A stretch of 64,000 nt of DNA from positions 3,286,001-3,350,000 of the forward strand of contig CAWHEG010000031.1 in the NCBI GenBank assembly GCA_963828405.1, given 5' to 3'. How positions within the stretch are numbered: position 1 is the first letter of the stretch; the number at the start of each line of letters is the position of its first letter. The notes beneath the pieces were generated by a model. It had not been told where the DNA came from. It ran no database searches and was given only the letters and a program-made list of their open reading frames with translations. Origin of the DNA: JANMJD01 sp963828405 (GTDB taxonomy: Bacteria > Actinomycetota > Acidimicrobiia > Acidimicrobiales > Ilumatobacteraceae). Below are positions 43,216-52,198 of this stretch, in pieces. Both the position numbers and the translations under genes were made by a program.

Positions 43216-45135
43216 CAGCCGAGGTGGTAGTCGGCCGGGTCGGCCGTGCGGGTGCGGTCCCAGTACTCGAGGAGGGTGAACGGCCAGTTCTGGCTGATCC
43301 GCCCGGACCCGCTCTTGTACCAGCTGCTCACCTCCGATGCGCCCCATGTCATCTGCAGGTTCTCGGCATCGACGAGCTCGTTGTAGGCGTCGTGGACGTC
43401 GCTGCGCACCTCGATCGAGGTGCTCCCCGAGGTCAGCAGGTGACGGAGGCAGTCGAGGATGTAGCGCACCCCGCATTCGGAGAAGTAGACGATCGAACCA
43501 TTGATCACGATGTTGGTGTTCGGCCCGTACAGGCAGAAGAGGTTGGGGAACCCGGGCACGGTGACCCCGAGGTAGGCACGTGCCTCGCCGTCCCACCGGT
43601 CGTGGAGCTCGACACCACCGCGCCCGACGATCCGCATCGGCGCGAGGAAGGCGGACGCCTCGAAGCCGGTGCCGTAGATGATCACGTCGACCGGCCGATC
43701 GATCCCGTCGGCCGTGATGATGCCGTGCCTGGTGATCAGCGAGATCGGCTCGGTGATCAGCTCCACCTGACCGCGTTTCAGCGCTGCCGCCCACACCCCG
43801 TTGTCCCTGAGCACCCGCTTGGCGGTCGGCGGGTACGACGGCACGGCCTTGGCCAGCAGGTCGGGTCGTCCCTCGTACTGCTGGGTGAGGTAGGCGGTCA
43901 GCACGTCGCGCATCAGCGCGTTCGCCATGCTCACCGAGGACGGGGCGTCGGGCCAGTCCGGGTCGACGCGGGCGAAGGCCAGCGAGTTGTCGCCCAGTCG
44001 CCAGAACATCAGGAAGCGGTGCCACTGGCTGTAGGCCGGCACGTGGTCGTAGAGCCACTGCTGGCCCTCGCTCACCGCCTCGTGGTAGTCGGGCGTCGGC
44101 GCGAACCAGCTCGGTGTCCGTTGGTAGACGAGCAGTTCGTCGACCTGCTCGGCGATCGCCGGGATGAACTGGGCGGCGCTGGCCCCGGTCCCGATGACGG
44201 CGACGCGCTTGGCCGTCAGGTCGACGGTGTGGTCCCAGTGCGCCGAGTGGAACGAGGCGCCGGCGAACAGCTCACGCCCGCGGATGTCGGGCAGTCTTGG
44301 CCGGTTGAGCTGGCCGACGGCGCTGACCAGGACGTTGGCGCGGACCGTCTCGCCGCCGTTCACCTCGACCACCCACTCGCCGGCCGCCTCGTCGTAGGTG
44401 GCGCCGGTGACCTCGGCGCCGAAGCGGATCAGCCGCCGCAGCCCGAACGTCTCGGCGAACTCGGCGAAGTACGTCGAGCAGCGCGGACTGGGTCGAGTAG
44501 TGCGAGGGCCAGTCGTGCCGGGGCGCGAACGAGTAGCTGTACAGGTGGTTCGGGTTGTCGACGCGACAGCCCGGATAGGTGTTCTCGAGCCAGGTTCCTC
44601 CGAGGTCGTCGTCCTTCTCCAGGATCGTCACCGACACCCCGGCCTGGCCCAGCCGATGGGCGGCGAGCAACCCGGACATGCCGGCACCGATGATCACCGC
44701 GCTGAGGTCCCGGCCCGGGGCGATGTCGTCCAAGGTCCACCCGGGCGCCCGCGGGTCGGTGTCGGCGAGGGCGAGCTCCTCGGTGACGAGCGGAACGTAG
44801 GCGTCCATCCCCTCCTGGCCGACGCAGAACTCCATCAACTGGATGAGCACGGCCGGGTCGGGCACGCCGGTCCGCACGGCGATCCGGCCGTCGCGGATCG
44901 CCGCCAGGGTCTGCAACGCCAGTTCGCGGATCGCAGCCTGCGCCTCGGGCCCCAGTCCGGCCTGCGGTTCGCCGATCAGCAGACCCTGGACGCGCAGCTC
45001 CGGGCGGAGCAGCGACAGATCGCCGGTGACGTGGGCGAGGGCGGGCAACAGGGCGGGCAGATCGGCCTCGGCGAGCACCCGCCTCAGCCCGTCGTCGTCG
45101 AGTGTGACGGGCTGCACCGGTGTGGCGAAGGGCAT
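43215..45135 (-). CDS. Baeyer-Villiger-type flavin monooxygenase, reading frame broken near 44.47 kb
   Basis: An NADPH/FAD monooxygenase of about 640 residues. The first frame (from ATG 45135) gives an N-terminal helical domain of about 140 residues and the FAD fold VIIGAGMSGLLAAHRL with LGGTWLENTYPGCRVD and SYSFAP. Near 44,472-44,476 the sense moves by one base into YFAEFAETFGLRRLI..., then FAGASFHSAHWD (the Baeyer-Villiger fingerprint FxGxxxHxxxW[PD]) and the NADPH fold VIGTGASAAQFIP. The long N-terminal extension and size match 4-hydroxyacetophenone monooxygenase (HAPMO) and relatives. It should insert oxygen next to a ketone. One inserted base would explain the break. Confidence 0.87.
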
Positions 45136-45201
45136 CTGCGGACCGTACCGCGCCGCCCACCCCGCGAGCGGCGTCGGTCGCCCGGCCCGCAGCACCGGCC
45201 C

Positions 45202-46758
45202 TCACCCGACGAACGCCGGCACCCTCCACAGCACCCACTCGGCGTTGCTCCACACCTCGGTCAACCCGGCCGCTGCCGCCTGTGGCCCATTCAGCTGGGG
45301 CTGCCCTCCGGCCGTGGCGCTCCGGCGCATCAGGAAGAAGTCGGCCCGCTGCAGGATGATCCCGAGGTCGCTCGACTGCACCGCCCGCCGATCGGTGTAG
45401 AGGGTCATCGCCCTGGCCTTGAAGAAGGCAACGATGTCGTCGCGCTGGGTGAAGCGCTCCACGGCGCCGAACGCGGCGACGGCGGGCGCCGAGAGCGGGC
45501 CGTCCTGCACCACCCCGCGGTCGTTGAACCGCTGCGCGTCCCGGATGTCGTCGGGCAACCCGAGGAGGTGGACGGCGAGCGCCGCGGCCACGGCGACCGA
45601 GGCGACGACGTGCGATGTGACGCCGGCGACGACGGGCGATGGCGCCGGCGGGATGACCGTTGCCGCGGCCGACCGCGCAACGGGTGGACGATGCCGGAGT
45701 GGCCCGGCCGGGAGCCGGGCGAGGGCCTGGACGGCGAAGTAGATCGCGAACGGGGTGATCGGCAGGAGGTAGCGCTCGCCGTCGGCCGGGATCATCCCGA
45801 CGATCACCGTCGAGACCAGCGGGAACACGACCAGGGCGATGTCGTCGGCCGCCGCGGTCAGCAGCCGGACGACGACGCCGACGAGCGCGGCGCCGAACAC
45901 CAGCCACGCCAAGCGGCTGTGGGAACCGAGGTCGAGCTGCGCCCGGAACGCCGTTCGGAAGGGCCCGCCCAGCTTGCGCCACGTCTGGTGCAGACCGGCG
46001 CCCGCGTAGTGCGGTGCGAGGGCGCTGGGCAGGACGAGCTGCAGCCCGACGACACCGCCGAGGAAGGCGGCCAACGGTGTCAGCGCGGCGCGGCGGGACA
46101 CGGCGCTCCACCGTCGGCGCCCGTCGAGCAGCTGGACGGCGGCCAGGGCGGGCACGATCGCCAGACCCTCGCGGCGGGTGTCGAACACCAGCATGGCGAG
46201 CAGGCCGAGCACGACCAGGTCACGACGGGGGGCGAGATCGAGCCATCCGGCCCGGCGGCATCGGTCGAGCCAGCACAGAGTCGCCCCGACCAGCGCCATG
46301 TAGGGCAGCTCGGAGAGCAGCATGTCGGTGTGCTTCAGGTATGGGAGCGACGTGCCCACGACGGCCACCGTCGCCAGCGCCAGGAGCCGGGGCATGCGCC
46401 GGCGGAGCACGGCGTCGAAGCAGCCGAGGAAGAGCAGCCAGCAGCCCACCTCGACCAGCTTGAGCCGGGCGTAGTCGAAGCCGAACAGCCGCACGAACGG
46501 GGCGAGGATGATCGGCCAGCCCCACGGGTAGACCAGCGGGCTGAAACCCGGCTTGGCGGCGAGCAGCACGTCGTCGCGGTTGTCGGCGATCACCTGGCCG
46601 ACGTTGCCGTCCACCAGCGCCCGGGCCTGGCGCAGGTAGAGGGTGAAGTCGTCGCCCCAGACCACACCGTTGCGCTGCACGCCGACGGCGGCCACGCCGA
46701 CGGCGGCGAGCACGACGGCCAGCGGCACGTGCCGCCCGACGATGCGCCATCTGCTCAC
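45202..46758 (-). CDS. polytopic membrane protein, GT-C glycosyltransferase-like
   Basis: A 518-residue protein with about ten or more hydrophobic helices. After the first helix it has WGDDFTLYLRQARALVDG, where D36-D37 sit in the first external loop as in GT-C glycosyltransferases that use polyprenyl-phosphate sugars (ArnT/PMT-like). Later loops include YPWGWPIILAPF and DGERYLLPITPFAIYFAV. The C-terminal domain is soluble. The acceptor is unknown; cell-wall glycan or protein O-glycosylation is plausible. GTG start at 46758. It is not obviously coupled to the neighbours. Confidence 0.72.
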   Translation of the reverse strand: MSRWRIVGRHVPLAVVLAAVGVAAVGVQRNGVVWGDDFTLYLRQARALVDGNVGQVIADNRDDVLLAAKPGFSPLVYPWGWPIILAPFVRLFGFDYARLKLVEVGCWLLFLGCFDAVLRRRMPRLLALATVAVVGTSLPYLKHTDMLLSELPYMALVGATLCWLDRCRRAGWLDLAPRRDLVVLGLLAMLVFDTRREGLAIVPALAAVQLLDGRRRWSAVSRRAALTPLAAFLGGVVGLQLVLPSALAPHYAGAGLHQTWRKLGGPFRTAFRAQLDLGSHSRLAWLVFGAALVGVVVRLLTAAADDIALVVFPLVSTVIVGMIPADGERYLLPITPFAIYFAVQALARLPAGPLRHRPPVARSAAATVIPPAPSPVVAGVTSHVVASVAVAAALAVHLLGLPDDIRDAQRFNDRGVVQDGPLSAPAVAAFGAVERFTQRDDIVAFFKARAMTLYTDRRAVQSSDLGIILQRADFFLMRRSATAGGQPQLNGPQAAAAGLTEVWSNAEWVLWRVPAFVG

Positions 46759-46855
46759 GACAGGCGATTATGGCGCGTCGCCCGTCTCGGAACCGTTCCT
46801 CGTCGTCCTGGTCGTCGGGCGACTTCCCGACGAGGCCCGCCACGAGGTCGAGCCG

Positions 46856-48073
46856 TCAACGCCGCAGCGACACCGGCAGCCGCTTGAGCGCGTTGCTGAG
46901 GTTGGAGCGCACTCTCACCGGCTCGCCGGTCAACTCGATCCTGGCGAACGTGGCCAGCAGCTCCTCGAAGAACACCCGCGCTTCGAGCCGGGCGAGGTGG
47001 ATGCCGAGGCAGTGGTGCTCGCCGAAGCCGAACGACAGGTGTGGGTTGGGGTCGCGACGGATGTCGAAGCGCTGCGGGTCGTCGAACACCTGCTCGTCGC
47101 GGTTCGCCGCCGTGTAGTGCATCACCACCTTGTCACCGGCGCCGATCGGCACGCCGTGGAGCTCGGTGTCCTCGACGGCGGTGCGCCGGAAGTAGTGCAG
47201 CGGGTTGTCGAACCGGAGGATCTCCTCGACCGCCGTGGCGATCAGCGAGCGGTCGCCGTACAGCTCGGCGAGCTGGTCGGGATGGCGCAGCAGGGTGAGC
47301 AGGCCGGCGGCGAGCATCGTCTTGGTCGTGTCGTTGCCGGCCGTGACCAACTGCACGAAGAAGCTGGCGAACTCCACGTCGCTCATCGGCGATCCGCCGA
47401 AGTCGGATTGCAGGATCAGGCTGGTGAGGTCGTCACGGGGAGGTGCGGCCCGGCGCTCGATGGCGAAGCGGAAGGCGTACGCCGCCATGTCGCGCGATCC
47501 GGTGCCCGGCTCGGGGGCATCGGCCGAGCCGGCGATCTCGGGATCCTGGCCACTGGTGTTCATCTCGGCCAGGTGGTGGATGTACGCCCAGTCCTCGCGG
47601 GGCAGGCCCATCAGCTCGCCGATCACCTGGCTGGGCAGGTGGGCGGTGACGTCCTGGACGAACTCGACCTCGCCGTGCTCGGCGGCGCGTTCCATGATCG
47701 AACGGCAGATCGCCCGGATGCCGGGCTCCATCGCCGCGATCGCCCGGGGCTTGAAGCTCTGGACCAGCGGCCGGCGGTGTTCGAGGTGACGGGGCGGATC
47801 CATCGCCAGCAGCATGTTGCGCATCATCGCCAGTTGTTCCGGGGTGAGGTTCTCGAGCACGACCCCTCCCGCCGACGCCGAGAACAGGCGGGGCTGGGTC
47901 GCCACCCGGACCACGCCGGCGTGGGTGAGCACCGCCCAGAAGCCCGGCTCGTCGTCCAACCCGTTCGAGGCCACCTCGTTCCAGACGACCGGATGGCTGC
48001 GCCGCAGCTCGGCAATGGCCTCGTGGGGCACACCGTCGGCGAACGTGTCGGGCGAGGCGAGATCGGGGATCAT
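46856..48073 (-). CDS. cytochrome P450
   Basis: A 405-residue soluble bacterial P450. Seen: the I-helix oxygen-activation motif TAGNDTTKT, the ExxR pair in EEILR, and the haem loop FGFGEHHCLG with the axial thiolate C355. Actinobacterial relatives with this composition (CYP124/125/142-like) hydroxylate sterols and branched lipids, but the class cannot be fixed from sequence reading. It needs ferredoxin and reductase partners, and neither is in the window. ATG 48073 lies three bases after the cupin gene stop, so the two genes are one transcript. Confidence 0.93.
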   Translation of the reverse strand: MIPDLASPDTFADGVPHEAIAELRRSHPVVWNEVASNGLDDEPGFWAVLTHAGVVRVATQPRLFSASAGGVVLENLTPEQLAMMRNMLLAMDPPRHLEHRRPLVQSFKPRAIAAMEPGIRAICRSIMERAAEHGEVEFVQDVTAHLPSQVIGELMGLPREDWAYIHHLAEMNTSGQDPEIAGSADAPEPGTGSRDMAAYAFRFAIERRAAPPRDDLTSLILQSDFGGSPMSDVEFASFFVQLVTAGNDTTKTMLAAGLLTLLRHPDQLAELYGDRSLIATAVEEILRFDNPLHYFRRTAVEDTELHGVPIGAGDKVVMHYTAANRDEQVFDDPQRFDIRRDPNPHLSFGFGEHHCLGIHLARLEARVFFEELLATFARIELTGEPVRVRSNLSNALKRLPVSLRR

Positions 48074-48076
48074 CGC

Positions 48077-48544
48077 CTATGCCACGAGCACCTTCGGCCG
48101 GCCGAGTCCCTGCGCCTCGCACAACGCCAGGTAGGCGGCCAACGTCCCGGGGCCGTCGGTGACGCTGAGGATCGTGCCGTCGCCATCGAGGTTGAGGTTG
48201 GCGCCGTACATGTGGAACCACACCCTCGTGCCGTCCTCGATGCACCGCAGGGTGTGCGCCGATCCTGCCGGTTCATACAGGAACGAACCGGCCCGGTTGA
48301 CGTACTCGTACTCCACGTACTTCCATGCCCCCGAGACCGTGTAGCCCCACACCGGGCCCGTGTGGCGATGGGTGGGCACCTGGAATCCGGCCTGGAAGAC
48401 GTTCTCTACGATCCACAGGCTCTCGGCCGGCCGGACCTGGACGACCTTGAGCAGGTTCCCCCCGCCGATGTCGACGAACGGGAGGTCGTCGGCCCCGACG
48501 TGAACGGCGAGCGGGGCGATGGCGGTCGACGCGTCATCTGACAT
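48077..48544 (-). CDS. cupin dioxygenase-like protein (2,4'-dihydroxyacetophenone dioxygenase family)
   Basis: A 155-residue single-domain cupin. The metal-binding motif is PTHRHTGPVWGYTVSG (two His, then the beta-turn), followed by a second half with YEPAGSAHTL. The THRHTGPVWGYTLSG-like sequence is typical of the 2,4'-dihydroxyacetophenone dioxygenase (DAD) family, an Fe(II) enzyme that cleaves the bond next to an aromatic ketone. ATG 48544. It lies just upstream of the P450, and about 3 kb from a HAPMO-like monooxygenase, so aromatic-ketone breakdown is a coherent but unproven role. Confidence 0.8.
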   Translation of the reverse strand: MSDDASTAIAPLAVHVGADDLPFVDIGGGNLLKVVQVRPAESLWIVENVFQAGFQVPTHRHTGPVWGYTVSGAWKYVEYEYVNRAGSFLYEPAGSAHTLRCIEDGTRVWFHMYGANLNLDGDGTILSVTDGPGTLAAYLALCEAQGLGRPKVLVA

Positions 48545-48577
48545 GGCCGGACGGTATCCGCTCTCCAGGGGCGCCGA

Positions 48578-49489
48578 TCAGTCGGGGCGCGCCGCCTCGT
48601 CGAGCAGGTCGTCGAATCCGGGGCTGTCGAACTCGGCCACGGCGCGCTCGTACTTCTCCATCGCCCACTCCCAGAAGTCGAAGTCGATCGTGCTCGTCGA
48701 GGCCTGGATCGAGCCCCACAACGTCCAGCCGTACTTCGACATCAGCCCGAGCAGCCGGGCACGGGCGACCTTGTGGCGCAGTGGTGCGCCGTAGTAGGCG
48801 GTGATCAACTCGTCGAGCTGGTCGAGCGACAGGTTCGACTCGCTCCAGATGTTGCCGAGCTCGAAGCAGGCGTCGTTGTTGCCGGCGTACTCGTAGTCGA
48901 TCAGCCACATCCGGTCCCCGGCGTCGATGAAGTTGGCGGCGAGCAGGTCGTTGTTGCACGGGACGGTGCCGACGTCGCGCACGGCCAGCGCGGTGCCGAT
49001 CCGCGCCACCTGGTCGATGAACTCCTCGTAGCGAGCGGGCAGGCGGAAGCCGCGGTCGCGGCAGATGGCCAGGTAGCCGGCCTGGATGCGGAACATGTCG
49101 AAGTCGTTGACGAATCGCGGGCCCTCGTGGAGACGGCGGACCACCCCGGCCGCCCTGACGATGTTGGCCGAGTCCCGCAGGTCGGCCGGGTCGTAGGTGC
49201 GCCCGTCGACGAAGCGCACGACCAGCACATGGTCGGCGGGGAGGTACTCGATCACCTCCGGCGCCACGCCGGCCTCGGCCGCCCGTCGCGAGTTGGCGTA
49301 CTCGGCGTCCCGGTCGATCGACAACAGATCGGCGTCCTTCGAGGAGATCCGGGCGACGAACCGGCCCTCGGGGGTCGTCACCTTGAGGTTGGTGTTGGTC
49401 AGCCCCCCCGGAAGCGCAACGACCTGGCGCGGCCGGCCGCGCAACGCCGGGACCTTGTCGAGTAGCGCATCGTACGGTTCCCCCGACAT
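48578..49489 (-). CDS. phosphotransferase family protein (choline/ethanolamine kinase-like)
   Basis: A 303-residue aminoglycoside-phosphotransferase-fold kinase. Seen: GGLTNTNLKV (nucleotide loop of choline kinases), the Brenner motif PCNNDLLAANFI, where the catalytic Asp and the metal Asn are kept but the usual His is replaced by Asn, and the DFG-equivalent IDYEYAGNND with the second metal Asp. Substrates in this branch are choline, ethanolamine or similar small alcohols. ATG 49489. It lies 33 bases upstream of the cupin gene in the same direction and is probably co-transcribed. Confidence 0.85.
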   Translation of the reverse strand: MSGEPYDALLDKVPALRGRPRQVVALPGGLTNTNLKVTTPEGRFVARISSKDADLLSIDRDAEYANSRRAAEAGVAPEVIEYLPADHVLVVRFVDGRTYDPADLRDSANIVRAAGVVRRLHEGPRFVNDFDMFRIQAGYLAICRDRGFRLPARYEEFIDQVARIGTALAVRDVGTVPCNNDLLAANFIDAGDRMWLIDYEYAGNNDACFELGNIWSESNLSLDQLDELITAYYGAPLRHKVARARLLGLMSKYGWTLWGSIQASTSTIDFDFWEWAMEKYERAVAEFDSPGFDDLLDEAARPD

Positions 49490-49553
49490 GGGCCGAGACT
49501 AGCGAACGGCCCGCACCGCGGCGCCGGGCCGAAGCCGCCGGCCTCGGCACCCG

Positions 49554-50472
49554 TCAGACGGTGGCGGAGAGGCGGCGCTCTGCCAGGCGCTTGGCCACCC
49601 GGCCGCTCTTGGCGACGTGGGCGAGGAGCTTGTCACGGGCCCGTTCGCCGGCGTCGTCGAGCCCGCTGATGCCCTCGACGTTCCAGTGGCGCAGGACCAG
49701 CGGCCCGATGATCTGGTCGTGGTGGATCGACAGGTCGTAGATCCCGGCCTTGGCGATCGCCGAGGCGTGTTTGGCGAAGTCGACGATGCCGGCGCCCGGC
49801 ATCTCGAAGTTGACCACCTCGTCGCACAGCGCCTGCATCGCCAGGCTGGGCACCAGTTCGAACGCCGCCGTCGACAGGTCGCGGTAGAAGAGGTAGTGAC
49901 GGTTCTCGTCGGCGGCGACGCGCATCATCACGTCGTAGCCGACCTGGTCACCGAGCAGCGTGCCCGTGTTGCGGTGGGCGATGCGCGTCGCCAGCTCCTG
50001 CATGGCGACGTACAGGAAACCGTGGCAGACGTCATCGGGCTCGGGGATCCGGCCCCCCGACACCTGGTGCATCCGGGCCCGCTCGAGGGCGACGGGGTCG
50101 ACCGCCCGGGTGACCATCAGGTAGCCGTAGATCACCATCGAATGGCGGCCCTCCTCGGCCGTCCACCTGCGTGCCCACGTGCCCCACACGTCCTCGGCGC
50201 CGAACATCCGCTCGATGGTGCGGAAGTAGTAGGGCAGGTTGTCCTCGGTGAGCAGGTTGACGATCAGCGAGCTGCGCACCGCGTCGGGGATCACGCTTCC
50301 GCCCAGATCGGCCTGTCCCTCCGTCCACTCCTCCCCCGGGGCGAAGTCGCGGCCCCGGCCGTAGGGCACGTGTTCGTGCGGGAACCACTCCTTGGCCGTC
50401 TCGATGTGGCGCTCGAGCAGTCGTCCGGCGAGCGGGGCGAGTTCACGGAGGATGGCGGGATCGTCGATACAT
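49554..50472 (-). CDS. acyl-ACP desaturase, 5' end disturbed
   Basis: A stearoyl-ACP-desaturase-family di-iron enzyme of about 305 residues. The metal motifs EEGRHS (about 50,140-50,160) and DENRHY are visible, with an upstream AKEWFPHEHVPYGRGRDF block that is characteristic of the family. That block lies upstream of the first normal start (GTG 50369), so the gene must begin earlier. In frame it reads back to IDDPAILRELAPLAGRLL with an in-frame stop just before and no usual start. Dropping one T after ATG 50472 gives M-IDDPAIL, so a one-base insertion is likely. Introduces a double bond into an ACP- or CoA-bound acyl chain. Confidence 0.82.
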
Positions 50473-50583
50473 CACCCTATACACGGTGGCAAGGGCTCCG
50501 GTCTTCACGCCGCGGAACCGGCCGCGGCGCCGGCTCGGGCCAGACGGGTGCACCGCTCCCGCGGCAGGTAGCGTCGCCCGCCG

Positions 50584-51204
50584 ATGAGCACGTCCTCCGC
50601 GCCCCAGACCATCGTCACCCTCGACCTCGAAGGGGTGCTCGTTCCCGAGATCTGGATCGCCGTGGCCGAGCGGACCGGGATCGAAGCGCTCCGTCGTACG
50701 ACACGCGACGAGCCCGACTACGACCGGTTGATGAAGTACCGGCTCGATCTCCTCGATCGACACGGGCTGACGATGTCCCTGATCGGTGAGGTGATCGGCT
50801 CGCTGGGCCCGCTGCCCGGGGCCGCCGAGTTCCTCGACCGGCTGCGCGCCGTCACTCAGGTCGTCATCCTCTCCGACACGTTCGAGCAGTTCGGGCGGCC
50901 GCTGATGGAGCACCTCGGGCGCCCGACGCTGCTCTGCCACCGCCTCGTCGTTGAGGACGATCGCATCGTCGACTACCGGCTGCGGATGGCAGACCAGAAG
51001 CGCCACGCCGTGCGGGCCTTCCACGACCTCAACTACCGGGTCGTGGCGGCCGGCGATTCCTACAACGACACGGCGATGCTCGCCGAGGCCGACGCCGGCT
51101 TTTTGTTCCACGCCCCGGCCAACGTGATCGCCGAGTTCCCCCAGTTCCCGGCGCTCGACTCGTTCGACGAGCTGCTCGCCCGGATCACCGAAGCCCTCGG
51201 CTGA
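50584..51204 (+). CDS. thrH: phosphoserine phosphatase / homoserine phosphotransferase
   Basis: A 206-residue HAD-superfamily enzyme. The N-terminal motif is LDLEGVLVPEIW (D14 and E16), the ThrH form of the usual DxDxT motif. SDTFEQFGRPLMEHLG (motif II) and AAGDSYNDTAMLAEAD (motif IV) follow. ThrH dephosphorylates phosphoserine and can pass the phosphate to homoserine, linking serine and threonine synthesis. ATG 50584. Divergent from the desaturase and followed 72 bases later by an aldo-keto reductase. Confidence 0.93.
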   Translation: MSTSSAPQTIVTLDLEGVLVPEIWIAVAERTGIEALRRTTRDEPDYDRLMKYRLDLLDRHGLTMSLIGEVIGSLGPLPGAAEFLDRLRAVTQVVILSDTFEQFGRPLMEHLGRPTLLCHRLVVEDDRIVDYRLRMADQKRHAVRAFHDLNYRVVAAGDSYNDTAMLAEADAGFLFHAPANVIAEFPQFPALDSFDELLARITEALG

Positions 51205-51276
51205 TCGGACCGGTCGCCGAACCCGGTCGCCGGTCGTCCGGGCCGGCACGGGTCCGGGCCGCGGTACGGTGGCCGG

Positions 51277-52158
51277 ATGCTCCCCGTCTCCCCGTTCGGC
51301 CGAACCGGCCACCAGTCCACCCGGGTCGTCTTCGGCGCCGCCGCCCTCGGCGGGATGAGCCAGGAACGAGCCGACGCGACGATGGCTCTGGTCCACGAGG
51401 CCGGGGTCAACCACATCGACACTGCGGCGTCGTACGGCGCCTCGGAGGACCGCCTGGCGCCGTGGCTCGCCGACCACCGGGACGACGTGTTCCTCGCCAC
51501 CAAGACGGGGGAACGCGCCGGTGGGGCGGCGAGGGCCGAACTCGAGCACTCGCTGACCCGGATGGGCGTCGAGCACATCGACCTGATCCAGCTGCACAAC
51601 CTCGTCGAGCCCGACGAGTGGGCGGCGGCGTTCGCCCCCGGCGGGGCGGTCGAAGCCCTCGCCGCGGCCCGCGACGAGGGCCTGGTGAGTCACCTCGGGA
51701 TCACCGGTCACGGAGTGCGCATCCCCGGGATGCACCTACGAAGTCTCGAGCGCTTCGACTTCGCCTCGGTGCTGCTCCCGTACAACTTCACGATGCTCTC
51801 CCGGCCCGACTACCGCGCCGACGTCGACGCCCTGCTCGAGCTGTGCGCTCAACGCCGGGTGGCCGTGCAGACGATCAAGTCGATCGCCCGCGGCCGCTGG
51901 GCACCCGACGACCATCGCCCGCACTTCAGCTGGTACGAGCCGCTCACCGACTCCGCAGCCATCGCCCGGGCCGTGCGCTACGTGCTCGGCAACGACCAGT
52001 TGTTCCTCAACACCACCAGCGATGCCTCGCTGCTCCCCCAGGTGCTCGCCGCGGCGGCCGGACCGCTCGTCACGCCGGGCGATGCCGAGATGGCCGCCGA
52101 TGCCGAGCGGTTCGGGATCACCCCGCTGTTCGACGGAGGAGTCCTCGAACGGATCTGA
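51277..52158 (+). CDS. aldo/keto reductase family protein
   Basis: A 293-residue (beta/alpha)8 NADPH oxidoreductase. Seen: HIDTAASYGASEDRL (catalytic Asp and Tyr), ATKTGER (catalytic Lys), IDLIQLHN (His) and VSHLGITGHG. It is a little shorter than typical AKRs and the C-terminal NADP-binding part is slightly divergent (VQTIKSIARGRW). Substrate unknown. ATG 51277. Convergent with the TIR-STAND gene, only 40 bases between the two stops. Confidence 0.9.
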   Translation: MLPVSPFGRTGHQSTRVVFGAAALGGMSQERADATMALVHEAGVNHIDTAASYGASEDRLAPWLADHRDDVFLATKTGERAGGAARAELEHSLTRMGVEHIDLIQLHNLVEPDEWAAAFAPGGAVEALAAARDEGLVSHLGITGHGVRIPGMHLRSLERFDFASVLLPYNFTMLSRPDYRADVDALLELCAQRRVAVQTIKSIARGRWAPDDHRPHFSWYEPLTDSAAIARAVRYVLGNDQLFLNTTSDASLLPQVLAAAAGPLVTPGDAEMAADAERFGITPLFDGGVLERI

Positions 52159-52198
52159 TCACCCCCTGATCACCGGACCGGGCCAACGTGCCTCGGCC

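Noticed and set aside
44398..46887. Plus-strand open frame of 829 codons opposite the monooxygenase and GT-C-like genes
   Set aside because: Spans two real minus-strand genes and has shadow composition.
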